From assembly GCF_026625745.1 (NCBI RefSeq), contig NZ_CP113061.1, positions 2,195,501 through 2,259,500 of the forward strand: a stretch of 64,000 nt of DNA, written 5' to 3'. This stretch comes from Asticcacaulis sp. SL142. Lineage in GTDB: Bacteria; Pseudomonadota; Alphaproteobacteria; Caulobacterales; Caulobacteraceae. Of this stretch, positions 53,944 to 61,673 are shown one piece after another. A program made the position numbers and the translations under genes. The stretch's first letter is position 1, and each line of letters begins with the position of its first letter. The notes below the pieces were generated by a model that saw only the letters and a list, made by a program, of their open reading frames with translations, did not search any database and had not been told where the DNA came from.

Positions 53944-55110
53944 ATGGCGGATACGCCGGACCACTCCTTTCCCCACTGCGTGCTACAGGTCGTGCCCAAC
54001 CTCGATACCGGCGGGGTCGAGCAGACAACGCTTGATATGGCTGAGGCCATCGTCAAGGCCGGTGGTCGGGCGATCGTCGCCTCAAAAGGCGGCCGTATGG
54101 AAGGCCGCCTCAAGGCCGCCGGTGCCGTCCTTATCCCCCTGCCGGTGCATTCCAAGAACCCGCTGAAACAGCTTAAGAACTATTTCCGCCTGAAAAAAAT
54201 TATCCGCGCCTTTAAGGTCGATATCGTCCATGTCCGCTCGCGCGCGCCAGCACTTGCCGCCATCAATGCCGCCAAAGCCTGCAAGGTCAAAAGTCTCACC
54301 ACCTATCACGGCATCTATAAGGCCAGGGGTAAGCTGAAACGCTGGTACAATTCGTGGATGGTGCGCGCAGATCTCACCATTGCCAATTCCGAATTTACCC
54401 GCCGCCATATTTTGAGCCACTACCGTGTCGATGCGGGTAAGGTCATAACCGTCCCGCGCGGCGTTGATATACAGCGCTTTGACCCCACCCGCGTCACAGG
54501 GGAACAGGTCGAAAGCTTACGCAAAGCCTGGGATTTGCGTGCGGACGATATCCGCCCCCTGTTTGTGCTGGCCGGACGGCTGACGCGCTGGAAGGGTCAT
54601 GAACTGATCTTAGAAGCCCTGCACCGCCTGAGACAGCGCGGCCTCACGGATGTGCGCGTCGTGTTTGCGGGTGATTCTCAAGGGCGCGTTGATTATGAGC
54701 GCCACCTTAAAGGGCTGATTGATACCTATAGCCTGAATGATCAGGTCTATATGGTCGGCCACTGCGCCGATATGCCGGCCGCCTTTATGCTGTGCGACTT
54801 TGCGCTGGCCCCGTCCGTTGAACCCGAAGCGTTCGGCCGCACGGCGGTTGAGCCGCAGGCTATGGCCAAGCCTGTTCTGGCCGCCGATCATGGCGCGACG
54901 TCTGAGACCGTAATTGACTGCGATACCGGCTGGCTGATTACGCCGGGCGATGCTGACATATGGGCAAACGCCATCGAGCGCGCCCTGAATATGCCGGAAA
55001 CCGAGCGGGGCGCTATGGGTGCCAAAGGCATGGCGCATGTCCGGGCTCAGTTCACATTAGAGGCCATGTGCGCGGCAACCCTTGACATCTATCGCCGTCT
55101 GCTGTCTTGA
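53944..55110 (+). CDS. GT4 glycosyltransferase, cell-envelope type
   Basis: A 388-residue GT-B enzyme. The N-terminal domain has VLQVVPNLDTGGVEQTTLDM, the Rossmann-like middle TTYHGIYKARGKLKRWYNS, and the GT4 acid motif EX7E in EPEAFGRTAVEPQAM. LAGRLTRWKGHELILEAL is the donor-binding strand. Such enzymes sit in Caulobacterales LPS-core or glycan genes. The ATG at 53944 fits the family start; an upstream in-frame ATG at 53893 overlaps the divergent hydrolase gene. Confidence 0.87.
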   Translation: MADTPDHSFPHCVLQVVPNLDTGGVEQTTLDMAEAIVKAGGRAIVASKGGRMEGRLKAAGAVLIPLPVHSKNPLKQLKNYFRLKKIIRAFKVDIVHVRSRAPALAAINAAKACKVKSLTTYHGIYKARGKLKRWYNSWMVRADLTIANSEFTRRHILSHYRVDAGKVITVPRGVDIQRFDPTRVTGEQVESLRKAWDLRADDIRPLFVLAGRLTRWKGHELILEALHRLRQRGLTDVRVVFAGDSQGRVDYERHLKGLIDTYSLNDQVYMVGHCADMPAAFMLCDFALAPSVEPEAFGRTAVEPQAMAKPVLAADHGATSETVIDCDTGWLITPGDADIWANAIERALNMPETERGAMGAKGMAHVRAQFTLEAMCAATLDIYRRLLS

Positions 55111-55195
55111 AACGGTCAGGGGCGCACACTTACATGCATAAAGCGGCTAATATCCGAAAATTAACCGATTGCGCCTATTTTCCGGCGGCAGGGGA

Positions 55196-55225
55196 TTGAT
55201 CGGCAGCCCTACTATAGTCCATAAT
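55196..55225 (+). promoter_or_regulatory. Possible promoter of infC
   Basis: TTGATC at 55196-55201 and CATAAT at 55220-55225 are 18 bases apart, about 65 bases before the infC start. This is a weak match, given as the best candidate in the 179-base gap before infC. Confidence 0.35.
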
Positions 55226-55289
55226 CGCGCGCGTGACGCGACCCTTAAAATTTCGCGCAAACCGTATTAACAATATCAGGAGACTAACT

Positions 55290-55823
55290 ATTCGTCGCCC
55301 CATTCAAACACCGCCCACTAAGGACGGCCCCCGTATCAATCAGGACATCAAGGTTCCGCGCGTTCTGTTGATCGACCACAATGGCGAAAAACAAGGCATC
55401 ATGCCGACCTCCGCAGCGATCGAAGCTGCCGAAGAAGCCGGTCTTGATCTTGTCGAAGTGTCTCCGACTGCTGATCCCCCCGTTTGCAAAATTCTCGACT
55501 ACGGCAAGTTCCGCTTCCAGGAGCAGAAGAAAAAGGCCGAAGCGCGCAAGAAGCAAAAGGTTGTCGAAATCAAGGAAATCAAGCTGCGCCCCAATATCGA
55601 TATTCACGATTATGAGGTAAAAGCCAAAGCCATGACCCGCTTTTTTGACGAAGGCGATAAGGTCAAGGTGACTTTGCGTTTCCGCGGCCGTGAAATGGCC
55701 CACCCGGAACTGGGCATGAAGCTGCTGCAAAAGGTGAAGGCCGATTTCGAGGCCACCACCAAGGTCGAGTACGAGCCCCGTATGGAAGGCCGCCAGATGA
55801 TCATGATTTTGGCGCCGAAATAG
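55290..55823 (+). CDS. infC: Translation initiation factor IF-3, AUU start
   Basis: A 177-residue IF-3. The N-terminal domain ([60 protein letters not shown]) and C-terminal domain ([40 protein letters not shown]) are complete. The start is called at the ATT codon 55290 because AGGAGA lies 6-11 bases upstream and the reading [17 protein letters not shown] has the right length. Upstream in-frame ATG/GTG codons lack a ribosome-binding site. Use of AUU in infC is the known autoregulatory device of IF-3. Confidence 0.92.
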   Translation: MRRPIQTPPTKDGPRINQDIKVPRVLLIDHNGEKQGIMPTSAAIEAAEEAGLDLVEVSPTADPPVCKILDYGKFRFQEQKKKAEARKKQKVVEIKEIKLRPNIDIHDYEVKAKAMTRFFDEGDKVKVTLRFRGREMAHPELGMKLLQKVKADFEATTKVEYEPRMEGRQMIMILAPK

Positions 55824-55827
55824 AACT

Positions 55828-55869
55828 CATCGATAAAGTTTTTGGCTAAAGCCAAAATACTTTTCGATG
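55828..55869. repeat. Palindromic repeat family C, copy 2
   Basis: The order is ATCGATAAAGTTT, then TTGGCTAAAGCCAA hairpin, then AATACTTTTCGAT. It has the same layout as 43227-43272 but the inner stem changed from GACG/CGTC to TGG/CCA with pairing kept. It begins 4 bases after the infC stop and is followed by another hairpin (55885-55916, AAAATTATC-T-CGAAG/CTTCG-ATAATTTT). Confidence 0.7.
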
Positions 55870-55930
55870 TTTGCTGATTTGAAAAAATTATCTCGAAGCG
55901 GTTCTTCGATAATTTTTACTTTAATCATTT

Positions 55931-55962
55931 AAATGCCTCAGCATTAATGCTGAGGCATTTTT
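55931..55962 (+). terminator. Terminator of infC
   Basis: AAATGCCTCAGCATT pairs with AATGCTGAGGCATTT, followed by TTTC. It lies about 107 bases past the infC stop and 12 bases before the cupin gene. Confidence 0.85.
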
Positions 55963-55974
55963 CTTGGAGCGACT

Positions 55975-56325
55975 ATGTCAAAGCTATTGGTGTTTGATCG
56001 TAATGCGTTGCCGGAGCCGGAAGTGGGCGGGCCTTTGCCTGAGCGGATAGTCTCAGGTGAGCCGCAGCATCTGACGTGGAATCTGGAAACCTCAGCGGAT
56101 GAAACCGTGTTCAGCGGTTTGTGGCAATCAACGCCGGGGTCATGGCGGACCGCTTACGACGAATGGGAGTTTTGCACGATCCTTGAGGGCGTCTCTATCC
56201 TGCACGAAGACGGCGCGTCATCAGTTACCCTTACCGCCGGATCGCAGTTCGTTATCCGCCCCGGCTTTACCGGCATCTGGGAAGTGGTTGAAACGACGCT
56301 GAAAACCTACGTCATCCGCATCTAA
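55975..56325 (+). CDS. Cupin-domain protein (DUF861/EutQ-like)
   Basis: A 116-residue single-domain cupin with SGLWQSTPGSWRTAYDEWEF, CTILEGVSILHEDGASSVTL and GSQFVIRPGFTGIWEVVE, typical of the DUF861 group. Residues that bind metal in other cupins are only partly present (Glu in EWEF). The function is unknown; members occur near small-molecule catabolism genes. GGAG lies 7 bases before the ATG, and a terminator separates it from infC. Confidence 0.85.
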   Translation: MSKLLVFDRNALPEPEVGGPLPERIVSGEPQHLTWNLETSADETVFSGLWQSTPGSWRTAYDEWEFCTILEGVSILHEDGASSVTLTAGSQFVIRPGFTGIWEVVETTLKTYVIRI

Positions 56326-56439
56326 TCACCGGCCTGAAAATCGTGAGATTTGAGGCATATAATAGCCGGCAAGCGCCGCAGGTACATTCAGGTACCTGCC
56401 AGCGCAGACTGCGTATTAGATGGCCAAATACCGCGATTT

Positions 56440-57720
56440 TTACTCCCAGAATTCGGCGTTTTCCGGTATCCGGTTAAAGGCCACCTTCGCGCCGACAAAA
56501 CCATGCACCTTGGTGCGCGGCCCGATGGTGACGGCGTCCTTGCCGAATTTCTGATTTAACCCGTCCAGCGCCTTAAGCACCAGCATGTGGCGCGCATCTT
56601 CGGCCCCTTCCGGCGTCCAGCCAAACAGATCAGGCGGCAGATCGGCCGGTATGACGCGCGTACAGGTGATCGAGACCTTTTTCACGCGCGGGCTGTTCAG
56701 TTTGGCCGCACAGTGCCGCCACAAGCCGTCCATGACCTCAATCATCCGAAAACTGTCGGCGGTAACATCGAAATGGGCCTCGGCCTGAGCGCGGCCATCA
56801 CCCCGGTCGGCGCGGATCGACAGATGTAAGCCCCCGCATTTATAGCCCATGCGCCGCAGCCGCGACCCGCATTTGGCCACCAGCCGCCGGGCCACCCCGC
56901 GCGCCGCCTCAATCGGGCGCAGATCGGACGCCAGTACATGGGAATGGCTGATCGATCCCCGGACGGTATCCATCTCCGGCGGGTCAATGCCGTGCAGGCT
57001 GTACCAGAAATTATCGCCGCCGATCCCGCCCCAGATCTGACGCAGACGTGGCGCGGGCAAGGCGTAGAGTTCCGCCACGGTGAACACGCCCGCCTTGTTC
57101 AGCCGCAGGTTCATCGAGGCCCCCACCCCCGGCAGGTCGTTCAGCTTCAGATCCAGCAACTTCCCCGGCAAGTCGTCCTGCCTAAGCACGGTCAGCCCCA
57201 ACGGTTTGACGATATCCGCCGCGGTCTTGGCCAGCATCCGTGACGGCGCAATCCCGATAGACGACCTCAGACATTCGCCGATATTGGCCATGATATTTTG
57301 TTGAATCCGGTAGCCCAAAGCTTTAGCTGCCGCCTCATGGCGTTGCCCCATCGTCAGTCGGCACGCGACCTCATCAATCGAGCAGACCTTTTCGATTGGC
57401 AAAGTGCGATCAACCTCTTCCAATATGCGGTTATGCACCTGAACATAGCGGTCCGGCCGTGCCTCACGAATCTGGATCGCCGGACACAGCGCCCGCGCCT
57501 CCCTGACACTGGTGCCGGTTCTAATCCCCAGCGCCTTGGCTTCATAGCTGGCGGCAATGGCTGAGGTATAGTCCGAGGTCACCGGCACGACAATCATCGG
57601 ACGGTTACGCAGGCGCACGTCATCCTGCTGCTCGACACTGGCGAAATAGGAATTCATGTCGAGATATAACCAGTTGAGGTTACTCGAATTTATGTCGTCT
57701 TCGGGGCTGGCTGCGGGCAT
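56440..57720 (-). CDS. SOS-regulated Y-family DNA polymerase
   Basis: A 426-residue Y-family translesion polymerase. The palm has the first catalytic acid in YLDMNSYFASVEQQ and the second pair in VCSIDEVACRL. It carries thumb HhH-like LNDLPGVGASMNLRLNKAGV and a little-finger domain (YKCGGLHLSIRADRGDGRAQ; TIGPRTKVHGFVG). It is not a close match to DinB or UmuC by eye, and an insertion (residues about 130-160) is present. The ATG at 57720 has AAAGG 9 bases upstream. A SOS box overlaps its promoter. Confidence 0.88.
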   Translation of the reverse strand: MPAASPEDDINSSNLNWLYLDMNSYFASVEQQDDVRLRNRPMIVVPVTSDYTSAIAASYEAKALGIRTGTSVREARALCPAIQIREARPDRYVQVHNRILEEVDRTLPIEKVCSIDEVACRLTMGQRHEAAAKALGYRIQQNIMANIGECLRSSIGIAPSRMLAKTAADIVKPLGLTVLRQDDLPGKLLDLKLNDLPGVGASMNLRLNKAGVFTVAELYALPAPRLRQIWGGIGGDNFWYSLHGIDPPEMDTVRGSISHSHVLASDLRPIEAARGVARRLVAKCGSRLRRMGYKCGGLHLSIRADRGDGRAQAEAHFDVTADSFRMIEVMDGLWRHCAAKLNSPRVKKVSITCTRVIPADLPPDLFGWTPEGAEDARHMLVLKALDGLNQKFGKDAVTIGPRTKVHGFVGAKVAFNRIPENAEFWE

Positions 57721-57741
57721 GTTCTTGCACCTTTCAATTCG

Positions 57742-57772
57742 GAACATATCAAGAACATTTAAATAATGTCAA
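57742..57772 (-). promoter_or_regulatory. SOS (LexA) box and promoter of the Y-family polymerase
   Basis: On the minus strand a GTTC-TTGATAT-GTTC box (57756-57742) matches the alphaproteobacterial GTTC-N7-GTTC LexA site. A TTGACA -35 (57772-57767) lies upstream, and the -10 (ATATGT or TATGTT, 17-18 bases later) falls within the box. LexA binding would therefore block the polymerase promoter. Confidence 0.85.
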
Positions 57773-57884
57773 GTCATGACTGGCCATATGCTTCGCCACG
57801 GCGTACATAACGCCTCCATCAAAACGCCCTCGCACCTGCGGTCAAATTGTCTATAGCCCGCGCCCCATACTGCAAAGTGGCCCT

Positions 57885-59201
57885 ATGTCGAACCCTGTAC
57901 CCCTGCCCGAAAAACCGGAAACGCGTTTGGTTTCCGACGCGGGCGCCTCCTCGCCGCCCAAGCCACCTCACGCGCCCAAACCACCGTTTTTCAAGGGCAT
58001 AAGGGACGGATTGCGCGATAATGGCGCGCTGGTGGCGCTGTTTTCGGTCGTGTTCGTCAATATGGTCGGCTTCGGCATCGTCATGCCGCTGCTGCCATTT
58101 TTTGCTGAGCATCTCAACGCCGGGCCGTTTCAGGTTGCGCTGATGTTTTCAGCCTATAGCCTAGGACAGTTTTTTGCCGAGCCTTTGTGGGGCTGGCTGT
58201 CCGACCGGCTGGGACGCAAGCCGGTTTTGCTGGTCACCACTGCCTCCAATGTGTTGTTCTATGTCGCCCTTGCTCTGTGCGGCAATATCTGGCTGGCGAT
58301 CTTCATCCGGTTTTTGAGCGGTCTGGGGTCCGGCAATATCTCGACCATTCAGGGCTATATTTCCGATATGTCCGAACCCCATCAGCGGGCGTCACGCATG
58401 AGCCTGCTGGGGGCGGCGTTCTCGCTTGGCTTCATCATCGGCCCGTTTATCGGCGGAGTACTGGCGCGCGATGCCGGTAATTCCGGCGATGAGGTCTACG
58501 CCCTGCCGCTCTATGCCGCCGCCGTTATGGCGGGCCTTGCCGCTCTGGGGGTCGTGTTCTTCGTCAAGGAAAGCCGCCCCAAAAGCCATGCCAAGCCGCC
58601 TGATTTCTTAGGTGCGTTCAGCGAGGCTCGCGCCAATCCGGTCATCAGCCGCGTAATCATCGCCACGCTTTGTTATATGGGCGCCTTTGCAGGGTTGGAG
58701 TCGATCTTCGCCCTGTGGGCCAAGCACCGCTACAACTGGGGCCCGCAGGATATCGGCATGATATTCCTGTGCATCGGCATCACCGCCGCCCTGATGCAGG
58801 TGGTACTCACCCGCCGTCTGGTCAGGCTCTATGGTGAAGCCAGGGTCATGGCGGGCGGACTTGCGCTATTTGGGGCCAGCTTTATCCTTCAGGGGGCTAA
58901 TCAGTGGGCCATACTGATCGCGCCAATTGTCATGTTCGGCACGGTGGGTCAGGCCGTCGTTTTTTCCAACATCTCGGCCCTGATCTCAAAAGCCGCCCCG
59001 CCCGACCGGCAAGGGGCAATGCTGGGGTTCAATATGTCGATGGGGGCGGTCGCCCGTATCATAGGCCCTATACTTGCCGGGTTCCTGTTTAGCCGGTTCG
59101 GGCCGGACGCCCCGATCCTGTTTGGCGCGGTATTATGCCTGCCCGCCGCATGGATGGCGCTTCAGGTTGATAAGGCGGCACAAAAGATGGGTATTCGGTA
59201 G
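57885..59201 (+). CDS. MFS transporter, TetA/multidrug-type
   Basis: A 438-residue major facilitator protein with about 12 transmembrane helices. The N-terminus is proline-rich and cytoplasmic. The MFS motif after TM2 is [20 protein letters not shown], and motif C-like [18 protein letters not shown] occurs in TM5, which favours drug/H+ antiport. The C-terminal repeat is FQ-like ([20 protein letters not shown]). The substrate is unknown. It is divergent from the polymerase gene, with the SOS box in between, and might therefore share DNA-damage control, but the box favours the polymerase side. Confidence 0.88.
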   Translation: MSNPVPLPEKPETRLVSDAGASSPPKPPHAPKPPFFKGIRDGLRDNGALVALFSVVFVNMVGFGIVMPLLPFFAEHLNAGPFQVALMFSAYSLGQFFAEPLWGWLSDRLGRKPVLLVTTASNVLFYVALALCGNIWLAIFIRFLSGLGSGNISTIQGYISDMSEPHQRASRMSLLGAAFSLGFIIGPFIGGVLARDAGNSGDEVYALPLYAAAVMAGLAALGVVFFVKESRPKSHAKPPDFLGAFSEARANPVISRVIIATLCYMGAFAGLESIFALWAKHRYNWGPQDIGMIFLCIGITAALMQVVLTRRLVRLYGEARVMAGGLALFGASFILQGANQWAILIAPIVMFGTVGQAVVFSNISALISKAAPPDRQGAMLGFNMSMGAVARIIGPILAGFLFSRFGPDAPILFGAVLCLPAAWMALQVDKAAQKMGIR

Positions 59202-59329
59202 AAGACTCCGCTTGCCATCAAAGTCCTTATCCTGTAATGACCCGCCTTCCCAAGTTCGCCGGGCCCATGACATGCCTTGGCGGATATTTCTTCTATCCAG
59301 AGGACAGCGCTAATCCCGCTGTATATGAA

Positions 59330-59527
59330 ATGTCAAAACTGAAGACGAAATCGGGCGCCAAGAAGCGTTTCCGCTTCACGGCCTCGGGCAAGGTAAAGGC
59401 CGGCGTTGCCGGTAAGCGCCACCGTTTGATCTCGCACAATGGCAAGTACATCCGCCAGAACCGCGGTACGCAGGTGATGTCGGATGCCGACACCATCAAG
59501 ATCAAATCCTACATGCCCTACGCCTAA
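59330..59527 (+). CDS. rpmI: 50S ribosomal protein L35
   Basis: A 65-residue L35 ([38 protein letters not shown]). The ATG at 59330 fits the family length; a longer in-frame reading from 59237 has no family match. The usual second residue Pro is Ser here. It precedes rplT by 14 bases. Confidence 0.95.
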   Translation: MSKLKTKSGAKKRFRFTASGKVKAGVAGKRHRLISHNGKYIRQNRGTQVMSDADTIKIKSYMPYA

Positions 59528-59541
59528 GGAGAACCTGAAAC

Positions 59542-59904
59542 ATGGCTCGCGTTAAAAGAGGCGTAACTTCACACGCCAAACACAAAAAAGTTCTGGCCCA
59601 GGCTAAGGGTTTTTCCGGCCGCCGCAAGAATACCATCCGCACCGCTAAGGCCGCCGTCGATAAGGCTGGTCAATATGCGTACCGCGACCGTCGCAACAAG
59701 AAGCGTAACTTCCGCGCTCTGTGGATTCAGCGTATCAATGCGGCTGCCCGTATCGAAGGCTATACCTATTCGCAGTTCATCCACGGCCTGACCGTCGCTG
59801 CGATCGACATCGACCGTAAGGTTCTGTCGGACATCGCGATGCACGACGCCGATGGCTTCAAGGCCATTGCCGATAAGGTTCGCGCCGCTCTGCAAGCTGC
59901 CTAA
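59542..59904 (+). CDS. rplT: 50S ribosomal protein L20
   Basis: A 120-residue L20 ([60 protein letters not shown]). AAGGAGA lies 9-12 bases before the ATG. It forms the rpmI-rplT pair and is followed by a strong terminator. Confidence 0.98.
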   Translation: MARVKRGVTSHAKHKKVLAQAKGFSGRRKNTIRTAKAAVDKAGQYAYRDRRNKKRNFRALWIQRINAAARIEGYTYSQFIHGLTVAAIDIDRKVLSDIAMHDADGFKAIADKVRAALQAA

Positions 59905-59927
59905 TTGATCTGAAAAGATTGAGATTA

Positions 59928-59959
59928 AACCCCGTCATCTTCGGATGGCGGGGTTTTTT
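59928..59959 (+). terminator. Terminator after rplT
   Basis: AACCCCGTCATC pairs with GATGGCGGGGTT around a TTCG tetraloop, followed by TTTTT. It begins 23 bases after the rplT stop and separates rplT from the Ntn-hydrolase unit. Confidence 0.9.
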
Positions 59960-60041
59960 CATGCCGGAGTCCTGACACCCGGCTTTCCTTTTGGCCTCAG
60001 CTATGGTTGATTAACTATATGGGGACGGCGGGGGAATTTGC

Positions 60042-61337
60042 GTGACCAGCGAAGTATTACTGATGAATCTTGAGGCCGTCGTTATGGGGGCCGACAGCGC
60101 GGTCACCATTTCTGACGGCGAGGCATATCGTGTCTCGCAATCCGGCGTCGAAAAGATCTTCGTCATCGATGACAGCGGGCCGGTAGCCGCCATGATCTAT
60201 GGCGGTGGCGATTTCGGGGGCTTGCCGTGGAAGACAGTGTTCGGTCAGTTTAAGCTTCAGCACACACCCGATATCGGCTCGGTCAAGGCCTATGCTAAGG
60301 CGATGATTGCGGGCCTGTCCGACGTATCGGGACTGGGCCTGACGCCCCATGCCAACGCCGAACAGCAGAGTTTTTCCGTCTATATCCGTGGCTTTCTGCT
60401 CGATTACGCGGCGGGTATGGTCAAGCTGGGCTGGGAGTTCGCCCGTCCCGTCAATACCGATATCGCCACACGGGCCTTAAGCGCTCTGCGTGAGGATATC
60501 CTGTTTGAGGCGGTCGATCCGATCACGGCCACGGATCACACGGGCAAGACCCGCGATCCCCTGCCCCGCCGCCGGATCGAGGCTGGGCAAGCCCTGACCG
60601 ACTACATCTATGCCCATATCGGCACTACTTTAAGCGAGGAAATGGGCCGCATTTTTGAGGGCGCTCAGTACCCGGAATCGCTGGTGCGAGAGGTGCTGAA
60701 ACTGGCCGCCGAATCCCTGCTACTGGAGTGGCTGCCGGAACATACCTATGGCTATACGACCGGGCTGGTGATCGCCGGTTTCGGGGCCGCCGATGCCCTG
60801 CCCGCCATGGTGTCGATGGAGTTTATCGGTGCGTTTGGCGGCACGCTTAAATACCGCATATTGCGCAGCGACAGCCCCAGTGCGGCCTCAGAGCCGGTTA
60901 TTGTTGAAACCTATGCCCAGGATGATCTGACGCGCGCCTTCCTGACCGGGGCCATGCCGGAATATGAGCACCACGCCCTGCACGCCACCGAAGATATCCT
61001 GCTGGCGGTGATCAAAGAAATCGGCGGCACCATCGGCCAGACCAACCGCAAACTGTCAGATGAGTTGGTGAAAACCTTGCGCCCCATCGCCCAAATGGCC
61101 CCGCACGCTGGGCTGCATGTGGCCCGCATGGAACGCTGGCACCGGGTAAGCTCCAAGCTGGGGCCATTGCTGGATTCAGCCAATGCCGGTATCTTAGCCG
61201 ACTATGCGCAAAAGTTCATGGAATTGCCCGTGATCGAGCATGAACTGATGAAAGAGTCGAGCGTGGCGCGCCCGATCTCGATCCTCAGCATGGAACGCGG
61301 CCGCTATCAGACCTATCGTGACGGAGTGAAGTCATGA
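60042..61337 (+). CDS. Proteasome-like Ntn-hydrolase protein
   Basis: A 431-residue protein. Residues 1-70 follow the plan of proteasome beta/HslV subunits: MTSEVLLMNLEAVVMGADSA, then VEKIFVIDDSGPVAAMIYGG. After removal of the start Met, Thr1 is exposed, and the acid in GADS falls at position 17 (as Asp17 of proteasome beta); Lys37 would correspond to Lys33. The remaining 350 residues, largely helical, are not recognised. The start is GTG with GGGGG about 8 bases upstream. It overlaps the next gene by 4 bases. A threonine protease role is inferred and untested. Confidence 0.75.
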   Translation: MTSEVLLMNLEAVVMGADSAVTISDGEAYRVSQSGVEKIFVIDDSGPVAAMIYGGGDFGGLPWKTVFGQFKLQHTPDIGSVKAYAKAMIAGLSDVSGLGLTPHANAEQQSFSVYIRGFLLDYAAGMVKLGWEFARPVNTDIATRALSALREDILFEAVDPITATDHTGKTRDPLPRRRIEAGQALTDYIYAHIGTTLSEEMGRIFEGAQYPESLVREVLKLAAESLLLEWLPEHTYGYTTGLVIAGFGAADALPAMVSMEFIGAFGGTLKYRILRSDSPSAASEPVIVETYAQDDLTRAFLTGAMPEYEHHALHATEDILLAVIKEIGGTIGQTNRKLSDELVKTLRPIAQMAPHAGLHVARMERWHRVSSKLGPLLDSANAGILADYAQKFMELPVIEHELMKESSVARPISILSMERGRYQTYRDGVKS

Positions 61338-61612
61338 ACCTTAGTGCCATCATGAAATCTGCCCAAAAGCTGACGGCCACGCGCAAGATCCTGCGTGAAC
61401 TGATGCGCGAGAGCGGCCCGCACGAGGCCGTGCGCCTGATGCCCGCCAAACGCCGTCTCCGGGACATGTTCCGCAAGAAAGAATCACCCTTTGCCCTAAA
61501 ATCGGGGCAGGTTGAAGTGTGGCTCGACGATATCCGCCAGCATCACCCGTCGTTTTTCGATGAGGCCAAGATGGAAAAGATCGATACAGAGAAAAAATCA
61601 AACGCGGCCTGA
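61334..61612 (+). CDS. Small basic protein coupled to the Ntn-hydrolase gene
   Basis: A 92-residue protein that I do not recognise. It is basic and helical (SAQKLTATRKILRELMRESG; RRLRDMFRKKESPF), followed by VEVWLDDIRQHHPSFFDEAK and a charged tail. The ATG overlaps the stop of the Ntn-hydrolase gene (ATGA), so the two are translationally coupled and probably work together. It may be an adaptor, inhibitor or substrate; nothing in the sequence decides this. Confidence 0.7.
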   Translation: MNLSAIMKSAQKLTATRKILRELMRESGPHEAVRLMPAKRRLRDMFRKKESPFALKSGQVEVWLDDIRQHHPSFFDEAKMEKIDTEKKSNAA

Positions 61613-61673
61613 ACTGTAACAAATATGACAAACGGTGCGGCTATGGCATAGGGCTTATCCAAGGATGACCGCC

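Noticed and set aside
57742-57885. SOS control of the MFS transporter
   Set aside because: The LexA box lies over the polymerase promoter and more than 125 bases from the transporter start; no second box or suitable promoter overlap was seen on that side.
59237-59329. N-terminal extension of L35
   Set aside because: The upstream 31 codons have no family similarity, and the expected L35 start is the ATG at 59330.
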